64,000 nt of DNA, taken from assembly GCA_905147135.1 (NCBI GenBank), contig LR990055.1, forward strand, positions 3,845,001-3,909,000, in the 5' to 3' direction. The notes below the pieces were generated by a model. That model saw only the letters and a program-made list of their open reading frames with translations, was not told the origin of the DNA and searched no databases. Made by a program: the position numbers and the translations under genes. The stretch comes from Blastobasis lacticolella. Its lineage: Eukaryota; Arthropoda; Insecta; Lepidoptera; Blastobasidae. Shown here piece after piece: positions 31,500 through 42,372 of this stretch. Position 1 is the first letter of the stretch. The number at the start of each line of letters is the position of its first letter.

Positions 31500-32922
31500 C
31501 CACACATCCAATATACTCGTATATGTCTCTCTATATTGTGATTATTTTCACACCGTAGCAGGGCCAGCCCCACACACCTCATAAATGTAATGAGTAGAAG
31601 TCTTCACAATTGATTTACTTAAGTACATAAGTACAGACTTAAGTCATAGGTATGAGAAGAATTTTTTAATCGATGGAAAAATGTAATAACTTGAACACCA
31701 AGTTTATAACAATAGAAAAGTTTTTGTTTGTTTCCAAAAGGAGCACCTGGCGGTCAATGTATTTTACCGTTCCCTTCTATGTATATTAAGTAAAAATCTT
31801 TGTCCATTCCTATCTAGCTTTTCATCTGTGTAAAGTTTTTGCTTTTTAATTGTGTTAAAGGTAAGAAGACCTAGGTAGGTTAGGTTAGGGTAGGTACTGA
31901 GAAGATACACATCCGGGCCTCAATCTAAGCGGTTGCAATTTCCCAACATCGAATCCGATGATCATAATCAGGGATGCGATTTTCTAAAAAATCATGCTTG
32001 ATCGCAACGATGTGATGTTGTGTTGGATGATAACAATATTTCAATAGAAATTTGCGCGTTGCTTGGCAACGTGGCCACATGTGTCGCGTTTCATCGTTGC
32101 GTTCACGGATTTTGTATTAGAGAATAGCATAGTAGTTGTCAAAATTCCTCATGTTGACAAGATTGTGAGAGTCGAAAAACACTGTCTTTTTGTTTCTTAT
32201 CCATCCTTGTTCCTTAAATAACAGGCCTCATTTTCCTTTATTTTCGTGAGCTTTAGTTATCAATATGATACTCTCGGAGGTCGGAAACTGACCCCGGCCC
32301 ATCCTCACAGATTTCGTATCGTTCAATCTAGCTACGCAGGATGTCCTATACTTACAGGCCCAATCGAAGTTTTCGTAATATCCAACGATTATCGGTTCTT
32401 AGATCAATGTGATCAGTCCACTGCCTCTTCAGCTTGTAAATACCCTGAGGTATTTCGAAATTTTTGTTTTCAGATTTTGAAATTTGGGAAAAACCGAGCA
32501 TAGCTTTACCTACACTACACAAGTACATGTACACGTTTAAGGCCCGGTATTACAATTTCTTTTCAAACAATCTGAGACATACAATATAGCGTTTTAAATT
32601 CTCAAAAAATATATGAACTAGTTAAAGATTTAATCTAGTCAAAATCACTAAAATATATCCCAACGTTACCCCTTTTTGCAATGTACAAACAAATTCGCTG
32701 AGTTAGACTTTTATTTGGGGTTAGTTTTTTAATAACCAGCAAAAATGTATCAGAATTAGCACTTTTTCGCACTTACGCATCGCTCCGCGTTCCACAATGC
32801 GTGATACGACAATGGCGCTTATTCCATGAGAAACGCGTTCCAGTTTGGATTGTCAGTGTAAATAAACAAAAGACAAACGGGCCATCTACCCTTAATGAAT
32901 ACTAAGTGTTTGGGGAATGTAG
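31500..32922. other. Unassigned stretch
   Basis: No gene identified. TTAAGGCCCGGTATTACAAT near 32538 resembles the outer end of the 7.3-kb element (GGCCCGGATTATATC) but no right end was found. The 85-codon frame at 32246-32503 has no domain. Confidence 0.4.
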
Positions 32923-33191
32923 GTAGAGCTCGTCTAAGCTGAAATGACGCGCCCCACTATCGCATTAACGCACACAAGCAAATTTAAAATATGACCGCAA
33001 TACATATACAAATGCCGTTGCAATTGGTCATTCGGTTGCCGGTGAGACTCAAACGTAGGAGCACGCGTCGTTCGATTGGATCAGTCGACGCTCCCACACA
33101 GATGAAGTGTCGTTATTAATATTTGCACTCACACATCGAAATCAACTAATTAAGTAGTGGGGCGCGTCATTTCAGCTTAGACAAGTTCTAC
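32923..33191. mobile_element. MITE-G copy 2
   Basis: Left GTAGAGCTCGTCTAAGCTGA then AATGACGCGCCCCACTA; right, inverted, GTAGAACTTGTCTAAGCTGA then AATGACGCGCCCCACTA (35 of 37 match). The interior is nearly identical to copy 1 at 5253-5523 and has an extra GGATCAGTCGACG block. Confidence 0.85.
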
Positions 33192-33565
33192 TTGCAGTGA
33201 ATCGCTAAATACATTCGTAAATCTAAAAATACATTTGGTTTTAGTAACAACTGAAGTTGGTATAAGAAGTGAAGTAGGCAATCGTAAGAAAACGCGATCG
33301 CGTGATATGTTGTACTTCCAGTACACTTTCGCACTGGAAGCTGATGAAAGCACCTTTTTATGGGATAAATGGCTTTTTAACGGATAAAAGCCAGCCGCCG
33401 AGCTTACGCTCATGATCGTTATGAAGGTACACGATTGTCGTAAAATACAAACGAATACACTATTACTTTCGGTAAAGAACAAATTGTCTAATGCCATGCT
33501 ATTATTTACGTTAACACGCGTCCGTTTCTGTGAATTGTGTATTAAGTTTCTAATACCTATATCTA

Positions 33566-33622
33566 AGGAAGTAAATATTTTGTACAGGTATCTTAATATA
33601 CCTGTACAAAATAATTACTTTC
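33566..33622. repeat. Perfect 16-bp stem hairpin
   Basis: TATTTTGTACAGGTAT (33576-33591) and ATACCTGTACAAAATA (33598-33613) with the loop CTTAAT. The outer bases GAAGTAAA/ATTACTTTC extend the pairing imperfectly. Possibly a tiny MITE. Confidence 0.85.
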
Positions 33623-33647
33623 TTTTCTTACTAGTGAGCATTTAACG

Positions 33648-33745
33648 TGATCGTGGCAGCTGGATGCGGAAGGTACAGGACCGGCCTTTGCGGAGATCTC
33701 TGGAGGATCTATGCCCAGCAGTGGGCGTCGTTGGTTTGATTTGAT
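33648..33745 (+). repeat. LINE 3' end fragment
   Basis: A frame with GDLWRIYAQQWASLV and a TGA, followed by GATGATAATGACG. The (E/W)..YAQQW tail and GATGAT-type 3' end are typical of 5'-truncated arthropod LINE copies. Parallel to 24195-24340. Confidence 0.55.
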
Positions 33746-34179
33746 GATAATGACGATTTATTATTGACTGATTATAAAAATGATTTAAAGTTTTTAGATC
33801 GAAAGTAAGTAAGTATTTATCCATAGGTGCATTCGACGGTCTTTTATGCAGTAAATAGCAACCTTTCGTGCAAATAGTTTACATGACAGATTATCCATAC
33901 AAATAAAATAAATGACCTCATTGTATGAATGCTAGTATGTTTTCTTACTAGGGCAAGAAGAAGGAGAGCAAGAAAAAGTCAATCGATGCAGAAATCAGGC
34001 TGTTCAGGTTCTATACGCACCCGAATAAGATGAAACATAGCTTACATTTTAACTTGTGCGCTAAGCAACTAAACTGTAAAAACCCCCATGAAAATCGGTT
34101 CAGCGGTTATTACGTAATGGGTGCACTGACTGTGCCAAGCAGACGAGCATAGAACTCTTTTAGCTTGTGCCACTCCAGT

Positions 34180-34430
34180 GCCGCTTTTTCTGAGAAAACG
34201 TCATTGGCTTAGTTGAAAACATCGCGAGGAAACCTGCACATTCAGGTGACAGGTGGAATGTCTAACCATGATTCAATCGGGCCAGGTTCCACTTCTATCA
34301 GGGTCACGGACGTCATATGGCAGTCGCTGTACTGTAATTACTAAAGATCTGCTAAACCCCATGTCAGGTGAAGGCGGAGCCCGAGCCCTTAGCACAACCA
34401 GGATGGTAACGTCCAGATGATTATTTCATT
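34180..34430 (+). mobile_element. SINE-B copy, head missing
   Basis: TTTTTCTGAGAAAACGTCAT, GAGGAAACCTGCACATTCAG, CAGTCGCTGTACTGTAATTA and GTCCAGATGATTATTT. The tRNA-derived head is lost and the body is decayed. Confidence 0.6.
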
Positions 34431-34987
34431 ATTATGTTCTTTGCTGTCAATAAGTCGTTCAATCATTCCCGGCCTTAAAAGGTGTCCATTCTCCATTTCA
34501 ATTTAGTTGTAACGTATTAGAATAATAATATAGATTGGGTTTAGTTAGAACAGTATTTAAAATTCAGAGGAGTTATGAGAGTTTTAGCTTACATTTGGTT
34601 TTTATAACCAGCTCCTAGAAAATAAACCACTTATTTTTTATCTCTTTGCAGTACGTACCTACTCGTGATATCTAAATAAAACATTCGCCATATTACACAA
34701 AACTTTATTTCTAGGAAGATTAATTTGCCCGAAGGAGCTTCGAAGTTTATGTTATACCGACATTAACTTGAGCATTGCAGCGCGACTTGATGATGACTTA
34801 GGAAACTTCTTAGAAAACCTTATCAGTGACACGTCACTCTAGCTTGTGCGTTTTACTTCATTAATATATTTTTGTAAAATATTCCATAAATATAAGCGAG
34901 GAAAAACGTTAAATAAAGTTGGTCAAAATTCGTCCATTAAGGGGGAAAGTTAAATCGTCAATTAGGTGGAAGTTTTGATATCTGACT

Positions 34988-35075
34988 GTCGGCGACGCGC
35001 ATTAGAAAATTTATATAATTTTGTGTTGACAAATAACACCGTGTTGCCGACACTTCATAACCATAATCCACACCT
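34988..35075. repeat. Decayed terminus related to the 7.3-kb element
   Basis: TGTCGGCGACGCGCATTAGA, ATTTATATAATTTTGTGTTG, then GTGTTGCCGACACTTCATAA and ATAATCCACACC. It aligns with the right end of 18764-26056 (GCGCGCATTAGAAGTTC, AATTTTGAGTTGAC, ATAATCCGCGCC), showing the family is present elsewhere. Confidence 0.6.
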
Positions 35076-35131
35076 CATAACGTACAGCCAAATGACTTGC
35101 CTTGCCATAAGGAAAACATCTGGGTCTATAA

Positions 35132-35319
35132 TCTGTCCAAACTGACTTGTCTTATTTGGATAAGGAAATTATGCAGCAATATTCGTTGAAATTCACATAC
35201 TATGGGTTTCGTGTATAATTCTCGACATCTATATACAATATACGTAGCGTGATTGATACGGCAAGTCGTGATTTTGGGCATTGTTTGTTCACCAAATAAG
35301 ACAAGTCAGAATAAACAGA
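35132..35319. mobile_element. MITE-H copy 1
   Basis: Left TCTGTCCAAACTGACTTGTC then TTATTTGG; right, inverted, TCTGTTTATTCTGACTTGTC then TTATTTGG. The interior (ACGTAGCGTGATTGATACGG) is shared with the copy at 44235-44435. 188 bp, noncoding. Confidence 0.7.
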
Positions 35320-35626
35320 TCATAAAAGCATGAAGTTTGGTGTATAGGTTCATTTTCAGGCGCGAGCAAAATTGAAATTGATTTATTTATAAATAGATGG
35401 CTTTCGACTTACAATACTGACATGTCGAGTCATTAGACATTCGAAGGGTATATCGTTGCAATGGCTATTTAGTGAATCGGATGCTCGGTTTAACATGACT
35501 AATCGAAATTGTGCACGGTACCTACATCGGTGCTTTAGAATATCGGCAATTCAGTCGCTCGAGCTATTGTCTGCGGGGAATTAGCCATCGTGCACATTAT
35601 ATTCGAAATCAAGCAACCGTAATAGA

Positions 35627-35942
35627 GCGTCGGTAGCCGGGCGGTTGAGTATCCAACTCGTAAGCGAGAGGTACCGGGTTGGAATCCCGCCCTTTTCTGA
35701 GTTATGTACATTAGTTGAATTCTTACCGATGCTCTTACGGCGAGGGAAAACAACGTGATGAAACCTGCAAATTTAGGCAACTGAATTTGTAACCATGATC
35801 CAATCTGATCAGGTTCCCTTGGTAGCAGGGTTACGGAGGTCAGATGGTAGTCGCTCCACTGTAATTACCTGATCGCCAAATCATGGATCATGGTCAAAGC
35901 GGACCCCGCGCCCTCGTTCTCGAGGAGTATGCCAAGATGATA
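35627..35942 (+). mobile_element. SINE-B copy
   Basis: GAGCGTCGGTAGCCGGGCGG, B-box region CCGGGTTGGAATCCCGC with a deletion just after it, then TTTTCTGAGTTATGTACATT through CCGCGCCCTCGTTCTCGAGG to AAGATGATAA. Confidence 0.8.
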
Positions 35943-36079
35943 AGCAACTCAAAAATGTTTTATACTATCAAGGTGACATATAAGCTTATGGCCTTATGTT
36001 AAACATGGTCACCGCAGCCTATGGACGTTTGCAATACCTGGGGTATCACCCAAGCGCTATCGACCCCGTAAAAATCTTA

Positions 36080-36480
36080 TCATTTCGTTCGTTCGTTTAT
36101 TGTGCACAGGAAAAGCATAGTGATAAACAAACTAAATAATAAATGGTACAACAAGCGCTCCATTTTGTATTCTTCAGGAAAAACCTCTCCAGGCAGCTCA
36201 TTCCATAACCTTAGTATGTATGGGAGAAAGTTTCTTTGGGAAGTGTGAGGATGTCGATGGCGAGCGGTGCGAAGCTAAAATGTAGCTGTAGGCATCGTGT
36301 CAAACAGTTCCTCAGAACAAAGACCATTGTACAAGCGATAGAACACACAAAGGGAGGCGAAATCCCTCCGCTGACTTAGCAACTCAGTCCCATTTATAAG
36401 CATGGTATCATCGACAATTCTCACAGCGCGTTTTTGAATCGAGTCACAAGGACCAAGCTGATATGCCGATGCTCCCGCTC
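36080..36480 (-). pseudogene. LINE ORF2 C-terminal region
   Basis: One minus-strand frame of about 133 codons reads YQLGPCDSIQKRAVRIVDDT, then SQRRDFASLCVFYRLYNGLC, one TAG stop, RTARHRHPHTSQRNFLPYIL, RLWNELPGEVFPEEY and ends at TGA 36080-36082. These are the conserved C-terminal blocks of CR1/Jockey-like LINE proteins downstream of the reverse-transcriptase core. 5'-truncated and with one stop, so dead. It is a different LINE from 2803-3800, and its VFPEEY block matches the start of the LINE-E tail at 60496 (VFPDHYN). Confidence 0.8.
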
Positions 36481-36930
36481 GTAAATGAAATTATCTAGCC
36501 CGCACTCTAGCAGCTTGTTATATGTGGCCTAGTTTCAAAAGTTCCACATGTGTCCGCGATACATCAATCAATTATCTTGGAAACTACCAACCTTCCCCAT
36601 ACCGTGTAATTTTCTGTGAAAGATTTGTTAGCAAGTGGAATGATTTACTATGGGAAAAAGACGGGATGTCATGTATTTATGTAAGTCTTGTAATGGACAA
36701 AAAATATCATAAAAGATTTTAGTTACTTCCTAGAGTCCTATACCGACAATTTTTTCTGATATATCTTCAATGTACAGATACGGCTTTTTTAGTTTTATAA
36801 AAGCATATATATATTAAAACTGGAAAAATGTAGTTCCGTTAAGTGGACCTCTTGCCTTGATTGCAAACCGAATAACAAAAAAAACAAGCAGAGAGCTCAA
36901 GGGAATTCATATACCTATATTTAATTTTTG

Positions 36931-37155
36931 ACAACCTGAGTGGTTCAGTTGGTAAACAGACCGGTCTACCACACAGAGGTCCCGGATTTCATTTCCGACC
37001 GGGCAGAAATTGAAATGTAAATTTTAATTGTACAATAACTATGTATTTCAAAATATATATGTACTTTATCAGTTTTCTGTAAGTTAAAGTAGTTTTCAGT
37101 AAGCCTTGCTTAGGTACTTTGGGGCTAGGTGGCGCTGTGTGAATTGTCCAAGCGT
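36931..37155 (+). mobile_element. SINE-A copy
   Basis: ACAACCTGAGTGGTTCAGTT opens the head, B box altered (CCGGATTTCATTTCCGACCG), tail TTGGGGCTAGGTGGCGCTGT. Moderately diverged, with a deleted middle. Confidence 0.75.
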
Positions 37156-37348
37156 AAGAAAAATTTGTAAGAAGATAAGAGTCGTGAGTACTAAGCTGCA
37201 GTGCATCATTAATACAATGCTAAGTTTAACCCGGAACATGACACTGCAGTAAGGACATAGAACAATTCTCCTACAGTGATAAATTATGAACTTTACAAGC
37301 TGCAGTGCCTCGTTAATAAAACGCTAGATTTAAACCGGAACATGACTT

Positions 37349-37629
37349 GGCCGTGTGGTGTCCGGCAGAGTAAAATAGCACCAACCCATTTCACTCGCGA
37401 GTGTCGTACAAGGCGACTAATATTTTCGCAAATGACAATATGACGTTTTAGGCAAAATATCTAGTGTTCGTAGGCTGGAAAATGGGCAGCAGCGTTTTCC
37501 ATTGTTACATTTACAACACTGGGAACTCCGACCCGCCTGTCAAGCACGGAGATTATGGCAATATCCTCCCCCTTTCGTGGAAGAAACCCTAAGTCCTGCA
37601 GTTGACTGTTATGGGCTGTGACGATGATG
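37349..37629 (+). repeat. Repeat C copy
   Basis: GGCCGTGTGGTGTCCGGCAG to GGGCTGTGACGATGATGA. Full length with an insertion near GCAAATGACAATATGACG. Its flanks carry a second local repeat: GAACATGACACTGCAGTAAG before and GACATCGCAAGGAGATAGAA after. Confidence 0.75.
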
Positions 37630-37934
37630 ACATCGCAAGGAGATAGAACAATTAATCTAGAGCGATAAACCCTGTAACAGTATCACACAAAGGGGTGAGA
37701 CTCAAAGAAAATTCGCTCGTACGATTCGGAGGTGGAATGAGCTCCCAGCCACAGTGACTATGACTAGTGACACGGCAAGTCGGTTGACAACCGCATTGAA
37801 ATCGGTCGCGTGGTTTTAAATATGTAAGTCTACATTTAGTCAATTTTTTTTGCTAATAGAACGGCCTCACACGAACTTCACTCGAAATAAGTGCTAGAGA
37901 TGGGTGATACTTTGTTATACAATTATGTAATTAT

Positions 37935-38075
37935 TGGACCCGGCGCGACTTCGTTCGCGTACACCTACTTTACCCCTACCTACCCTTTTTTTCTTGCTTA
38001 AAAACCTTCCTTATGATAATAAGGAGGTAAATAGATACATACATTTATACGTAGGGACAGACGGCAGGAAGCGAC
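37935..38075 (-). repeat. Helitron-like fragment
   Basis: GACCCGGCGCGACTTCGTTC, CGTACACCTACTTTACCCCT, CTACCCTTTTTTTCTTGCTT and GACAGACGGCAGGAAGCGAC. Internally deleted relative to 48068-48272. Confidence 0.6.
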
Positions 38076-38552
38076 TTGTATACTATTTGTATTTGTATTT
38101 TAAAGATAAATCTTACAATTTCAAATTAGCGTATTTTACTCACTAAAGGAGCAAGTAAGTATCCATGGTAGAAGTATTAGAAGTGTATACTAAACGCTAA
38201 AATAAAAGTAGAAAAAATAACTACTTAGACATTTTTATACTCTTGTAATACTTTCTATGACATGATTAGGCATACACGAAATCGAATTCAGTTTTAATAA
38301 CAATGATTATATTAGCCTCACAAGTCGACGCTAACACGAAAATATTTGTCCACAAAACACTGCGCATAAGCCTTTTAATTATCACAATCACACCTTATAA
38401 ATCAATAAAATGTAAAATAACTAGTCAGACAGTCAGAAAAACGCATCCGGGTATCGCGTTGGTGTGATAATTACCTCTGTTCAAGGAATACCACCGTAGT
38501 ATGAGCATTCCGTTGTCTAACATAGTATGGAACATTTAATAATTTAATCTTT

Positions 38553-38910
38553 TTTTTTTTTTTTTTAATGTCATACGGTAGGCAAACAGGCAAGCGGGCC
38601 ACCTGATGGAAAGTGGTCACCACTGCCTATAGACATTAGCAACACCAAGAGTATCGCTAATGCGTTGCCCACCTCTATAACACGTTGCTCTGGCAGCAAA
38701 AAGCAAATGCCACTCCACTGCCAAAGCCACGGTTCCCCAAATCCCCACCCCATGGAGCACTGGAAACCTTACTCACCGGCAGAAACACAACACTATTTAA
38801 AAGAGTATTGTTTAGCTGCGATATTCTGTAAGGTGGAGGTACTTCCCCAGTCGGGCGGCTCCAATTCGAACGAGATACCCCGCTATGCCCTACCTCTCTT
38901 AAATTCTTAA
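38553..38910 (+). repeat. Repeat D, longest copy
   Basis: After a T run: TGTCATACGGTAGGCAAACA, GGGCCACCTGATGGAAAGTG, CTCTGGCAGCAAAAAGCAAA, CCACTGCCAAAGCCACGGTT, CCCCAGTCGGGCGGCTCCAA and a final CGCTATGCCCTACCTC. The reverse copy at 42900-43200 contains all of these blocks. This is a LINE 3' end or a LINE-derived retroposon. Confidence 0.7.
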
Positions 38911-39055
38911 ATTAAATTCTCTTTTATTTCTTATATCAACATTTGTAGTGGGTACATCAGGTTGAACACTCCCAGTAGACAAGTATTATTGGTCTGTGTT
39001 GGGATAGTTCGCTCCTCCTTATCGCTGTCTTACATTTCTTTTACGTGATTCAGAA

Positions 39056-39432
39056 TGTATACAAATAAAAATATGAATTTAAAGTGGGACGCCACATGCG
39101 TCAGCACCTTTGCGCCCTCACACCTCAGTCGCACAGTCAGGGTGGCGGGAGCGGCGGCGGAGTTTGCGGCCCTAAGAAAAAGGGACAAATATTCGGAGTT
39201 GCAAGGCCAGTATTTATTCATCCCACTCGCCGCAGAAACAACAGGTTGCTGGTGTAAGGATGCGAGGATTTTCTTTAAAGAGGATGGCCGTCGAATGAGG
39301 GAGAGAGGCGGCGATCCTCGCTCTGGATCATTCTTGCTGCAGAGGCTGTCCATTGCTATCCAGCGTGGCAACGCTGCTAGTGTTATGGGCACCTTTGCAT
39401 CGGGAGTGGCCAGGAGTGGAGCAGAAGTTTAG
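39056..39432 (+). pseudogene. Retroelement C-terminal domain, truncated copy
   Basis: From about 39079 the frame reads LKWDATCVSTFAPSHLSRTV, then AGAAAEFAALRKRDKYSELQ, FLLQRLSIAIQRGNAASVMG and stops at 39432. It is collinear with residues after the PDG motif of the longer copy at 44991-46028 (LVWDATCVDTLAPSHI, ISLAIQRGNAASILGT). The zinc-binding part and the PD motif are missing because of 5' truncation, and the start codon upstream is fortuitous. An uninterrupted 112-codon stretch suggests a fairly young copy. Confidence 0.75.
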
Positions 39433-39639
39433 ACGAAGTGCTTTTTGTTACGGATGTTTAGTTTATAATTATATGATATGACTTTCGGGACTGTAATAAA
39501 AACTAAATAAATGATGTATAAATTTAAAGTTACAATAAAATCAAATTAATTAATTAATGATACATTATACTTGCTTAATTTACAAAAAGTTTAACGTGTT
39601 TTTAAAAGACTGTGTCGTGTACAAGTCATTCTAAATGTA

Positions 39640-39675
39640 CGCGCGCGTGTGTGTGTGTGTGTGTAAGTGTGTGTG
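39640..39675. repeat. GT microsatellite
   Basis: GCGCGCGTGTGTGTGTGTGT-type run with one interruption (GTAAGTG). Confidence 0.95.
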
Positions 39676-39830
39676 TTTTAACACATAGTTGCTTCCCGCC
39701 GTCTGTCCCTATGTACGCTAAGATATTTTAAACAATGCATCGGATTTAAATGCGGTTTTCAACAATAGCTAGGATGATTCAAGAGGAACGTTTACAAGCA
39801 AGAAAAAGAGTGTAGGCAGCCTGGTACTGT
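39676..39830 (+). repeat. Helitron-like fragment
   Basis: GTTGCTTCCCGCCGTCTGTC, TACGCTAAGATATTTTAAAC, AATGCATCGGATTTAAATGC and GCAAGAAAAAGAGTGTAGGC. Same body as 13335-13571 but without the 3' CTAG end. Confidence 0.6.
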
Positions 39831-40252
39831 ACTAAGAATCATTCTTTCTTTGCGCAATACCAGTTATGTACAAGAAAATCCTACCTTATTCGGTCCTACT
39901 TTGACGTTCTTTTTTTCCGTTGGAAAGCGGCCACCGTCGACGAGGACATTTAAAATCCCAAGTGGAACGGATGCCGTGCCGGCCCTTGAAATGCGGTGCG
40001 GTGCCCGTGCGGTGATGTCGTGATGAACGCACTTTAATTTACTTGGATGCCAGGCATCATATTATAGATGATGGATGGATGGAGTGCGATGGCGGAAAAG
40101 TGAAGGTGGTACCAACCTAATTAGCTCGTCGGATCATTTCCCGTAGAACTGACCGTAAATGAACACACAGAGAGACTTCCTTCGGCCGTTTACGTAACTG
40201 CGATTCGCAACCAGTTGCGAACCATGAGAACGTTCACCTTATCTTGAACGCA
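39831..40252. other. Unassigned stretch
   Basis: No gene. A GC-richer patch at 39960-40020 contains AAATGCGGTGCGGTGCCCGT, which echoes the tgcggtgc motifs of the following element. Confidence 0.4.
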
Positions 40253-40774
40253 CACTCATGCAGTGCGCTGCGCAGTGCACTGCACGATGTGGCAAAACTT
40301 GTTACACGCCGAGCAATTTGTATGCAAGTACATTGACAGATGGCGAAATGTCCCACTGTGCAGCGCGCCGCGCGGTGCACTGCATGATGGGGCAAAACCC
40401 GCAATCCAAGCCCGAAATGTCAGTTCTGTATGAATTTTGTCTACGTTTTTCAATTTGGCCCCATCGTGCAGCGTGCGGTGCGATGTCAGTAGATGTCAAC
40501 ATGAAACGTCACATCTGACTGTTTCTTTTTACCAACAGTTCGAATCTTTCCTCTTTATGTGACACAGTTCACACACATATATCTGTCTACTTTTTTTAGT
40601 ACAGATACAACGCGTGTGAATCAAATAGGAAACGGACCTTGTCAAAGAAAGTTTGACCGCTGATGCGTAAGCCCCTCCCCTTTTTCTGATTCTTTAACAT
40701 TATCGAAGTTGTTTCGCTTTCGTGATCCTGTCGTCATTCTCTTCTCAGTTCATCCCGAATTATAAATAAGGCAT

Positions 40775-41300
40775 GTTTGGTTCTAGAACACTAGTTTCTA
40801 AAAATAAATGCTGTTACTCGTAGAAATCTACATTTTGGATGGCACCTGTCAAACTTAAAACTGTAAGAACTCTGAAACTATTGGTGCTAGAATACTAATT
40901 CCTAAAGAGAAATGATAGTACTCGTCGAGATCTACATTTTGGATGGCACCTGTCAAACTTAATACTGTAATAACTCTTAAACTATCGCTTCTAGAACACT
41001 AGTTACTGAAGAGAAATGATAGTGCTCGTCGAGATCTACATTTCGGTTGACAGCTGTCAAACTTAATACTGTAATAACTCTGAAACTATCGCTCCTTGAA
41101 CACTAGTTCCTGAAGAGAAATGATAGTCGAGATCTTCATTTCGGTTGACAGCTGTCAATCTTAAACCTGTAATAACTCTGAAACTATAGGCCTTAAAACG
41201 CTTGTTCCAGAACAGCAAATACTTATAGATATCGACGGGCACTATCATTTCTTTTTAGGATCTAGTTTTCTAAGAGTAATGGTTTCCGAGTTATTTAAGT
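40775..41300. repeat. 104-bp family satellite, second locus
   Basis: About four direct copies (AGAACACTAGTTTCTAAA, AGAAATGATAGTACTCGTCG, GATCTACATTTTGGATGGCA, GTTGACAGCTGTCAAACTTA) and then one inverted copy (CGGGCACTATCATTTCTTTT ... GTAATGGTTTCCGAG). Same unit as the array at 19100-20030 in a different host element. Confidence 0.85.
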
Positions 41301-42337
41301 TTTATACACTCTCTTTATACTTACTACTGATGTTATACTTTGTAGTTATAATTTTGAATGAGCCACCGTGGTATACTTAAAACATTCGTAAAAGACAGAA
41401 ATAACTACGTTTTAAAACATTTTGTCGTAATATTGTCCGAAAATCATGTCTTCAACCAGTTGAGGACAAATTTAAGCAGTGCGGTATATCCCACAACAGA
41501 ATCAACCAATGTGAATAAAAATTCCCAACATGACCGAATCAATCTTCTGAATTGAAATATTTTGAAGTTTTTAGGTTCTTATATCCTCAACATAATATGT
41601 ATATTGAATGTATTATCATAGAGCCTGTAACCATCGGACAATCAATACGCTTTTAACAAAAATCGGCCAAGTAGTTTTTGAGCTAGAATTAACATCCATA
41701 CAAACATTCATATCCACATACATACATACAAACCCCTTTCGCAAGAGTAGGTAGAGACGACATTGTTCCACTTGCTATGGTCCTGACAAATCTCTGTCGA
41801 TTCTTCCACGTTTATTAACTTTACATACATAGATTGTTAACTTCATTACCCTCCTTTAGCTCCATCGTAGTCGGGTAAAAAGTAACAGTCATAGTATAGT
41901 ATTCGCGGAAAATCAATCGAGGTGGTCCAATTTCTTGACATATTTCTTTTGTTATACTTTTTAGTTAAAAAAAAGCTACATTCGCGTTTCATACATTTTT
42001 AGATCAAAAATTTAAGTGTCGGCCAGAACAAAATTATTAGTTTCCAATAGAGAAAACAGTTCTTAACATTGTTTACTGTGACGTCAAATCCGCATATCCG
42101 ACGGTCGATTGTTATTGGCTTTTAGAAAAGCGATACTTAGTACCTACTGTACGCCCGGTGGTACATAGTGGTGGTGGTGGGCGTACTGGTTTGGTACTAT
42201 AGTAAGAAATAATAGAACCTGTCTCTGAAAATTGCATAATATTTTTCTGACCGGCACTTTCAGCGTTTTAATCTAAAATGAATGACATCCATTTCGTAAG
42301 TTTCTCTTGGTTGCATTTGAGACAGTTTCTTGGTTGC

Positions 42338-42372
42338 AAAGTGACTGGAGATAAAAAATCTCCAGTCACTTT
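42338..42372. repeat. Perfect 15-bp stem hairpin
   Basis: AAAGTGACTGGAGAT and ATCTCCAGTCACTTT around the loop AAAAA. No mismatches. Followed by TT, so it superficially looks like a terminator, which has no meaning here. Confidence 0.9.

Noticed and set aside
39030..39392. 120-codon minus-strand open frame
   Set aside because: Antisense shadow of the retroelement C-terminal copy on the plus strand.
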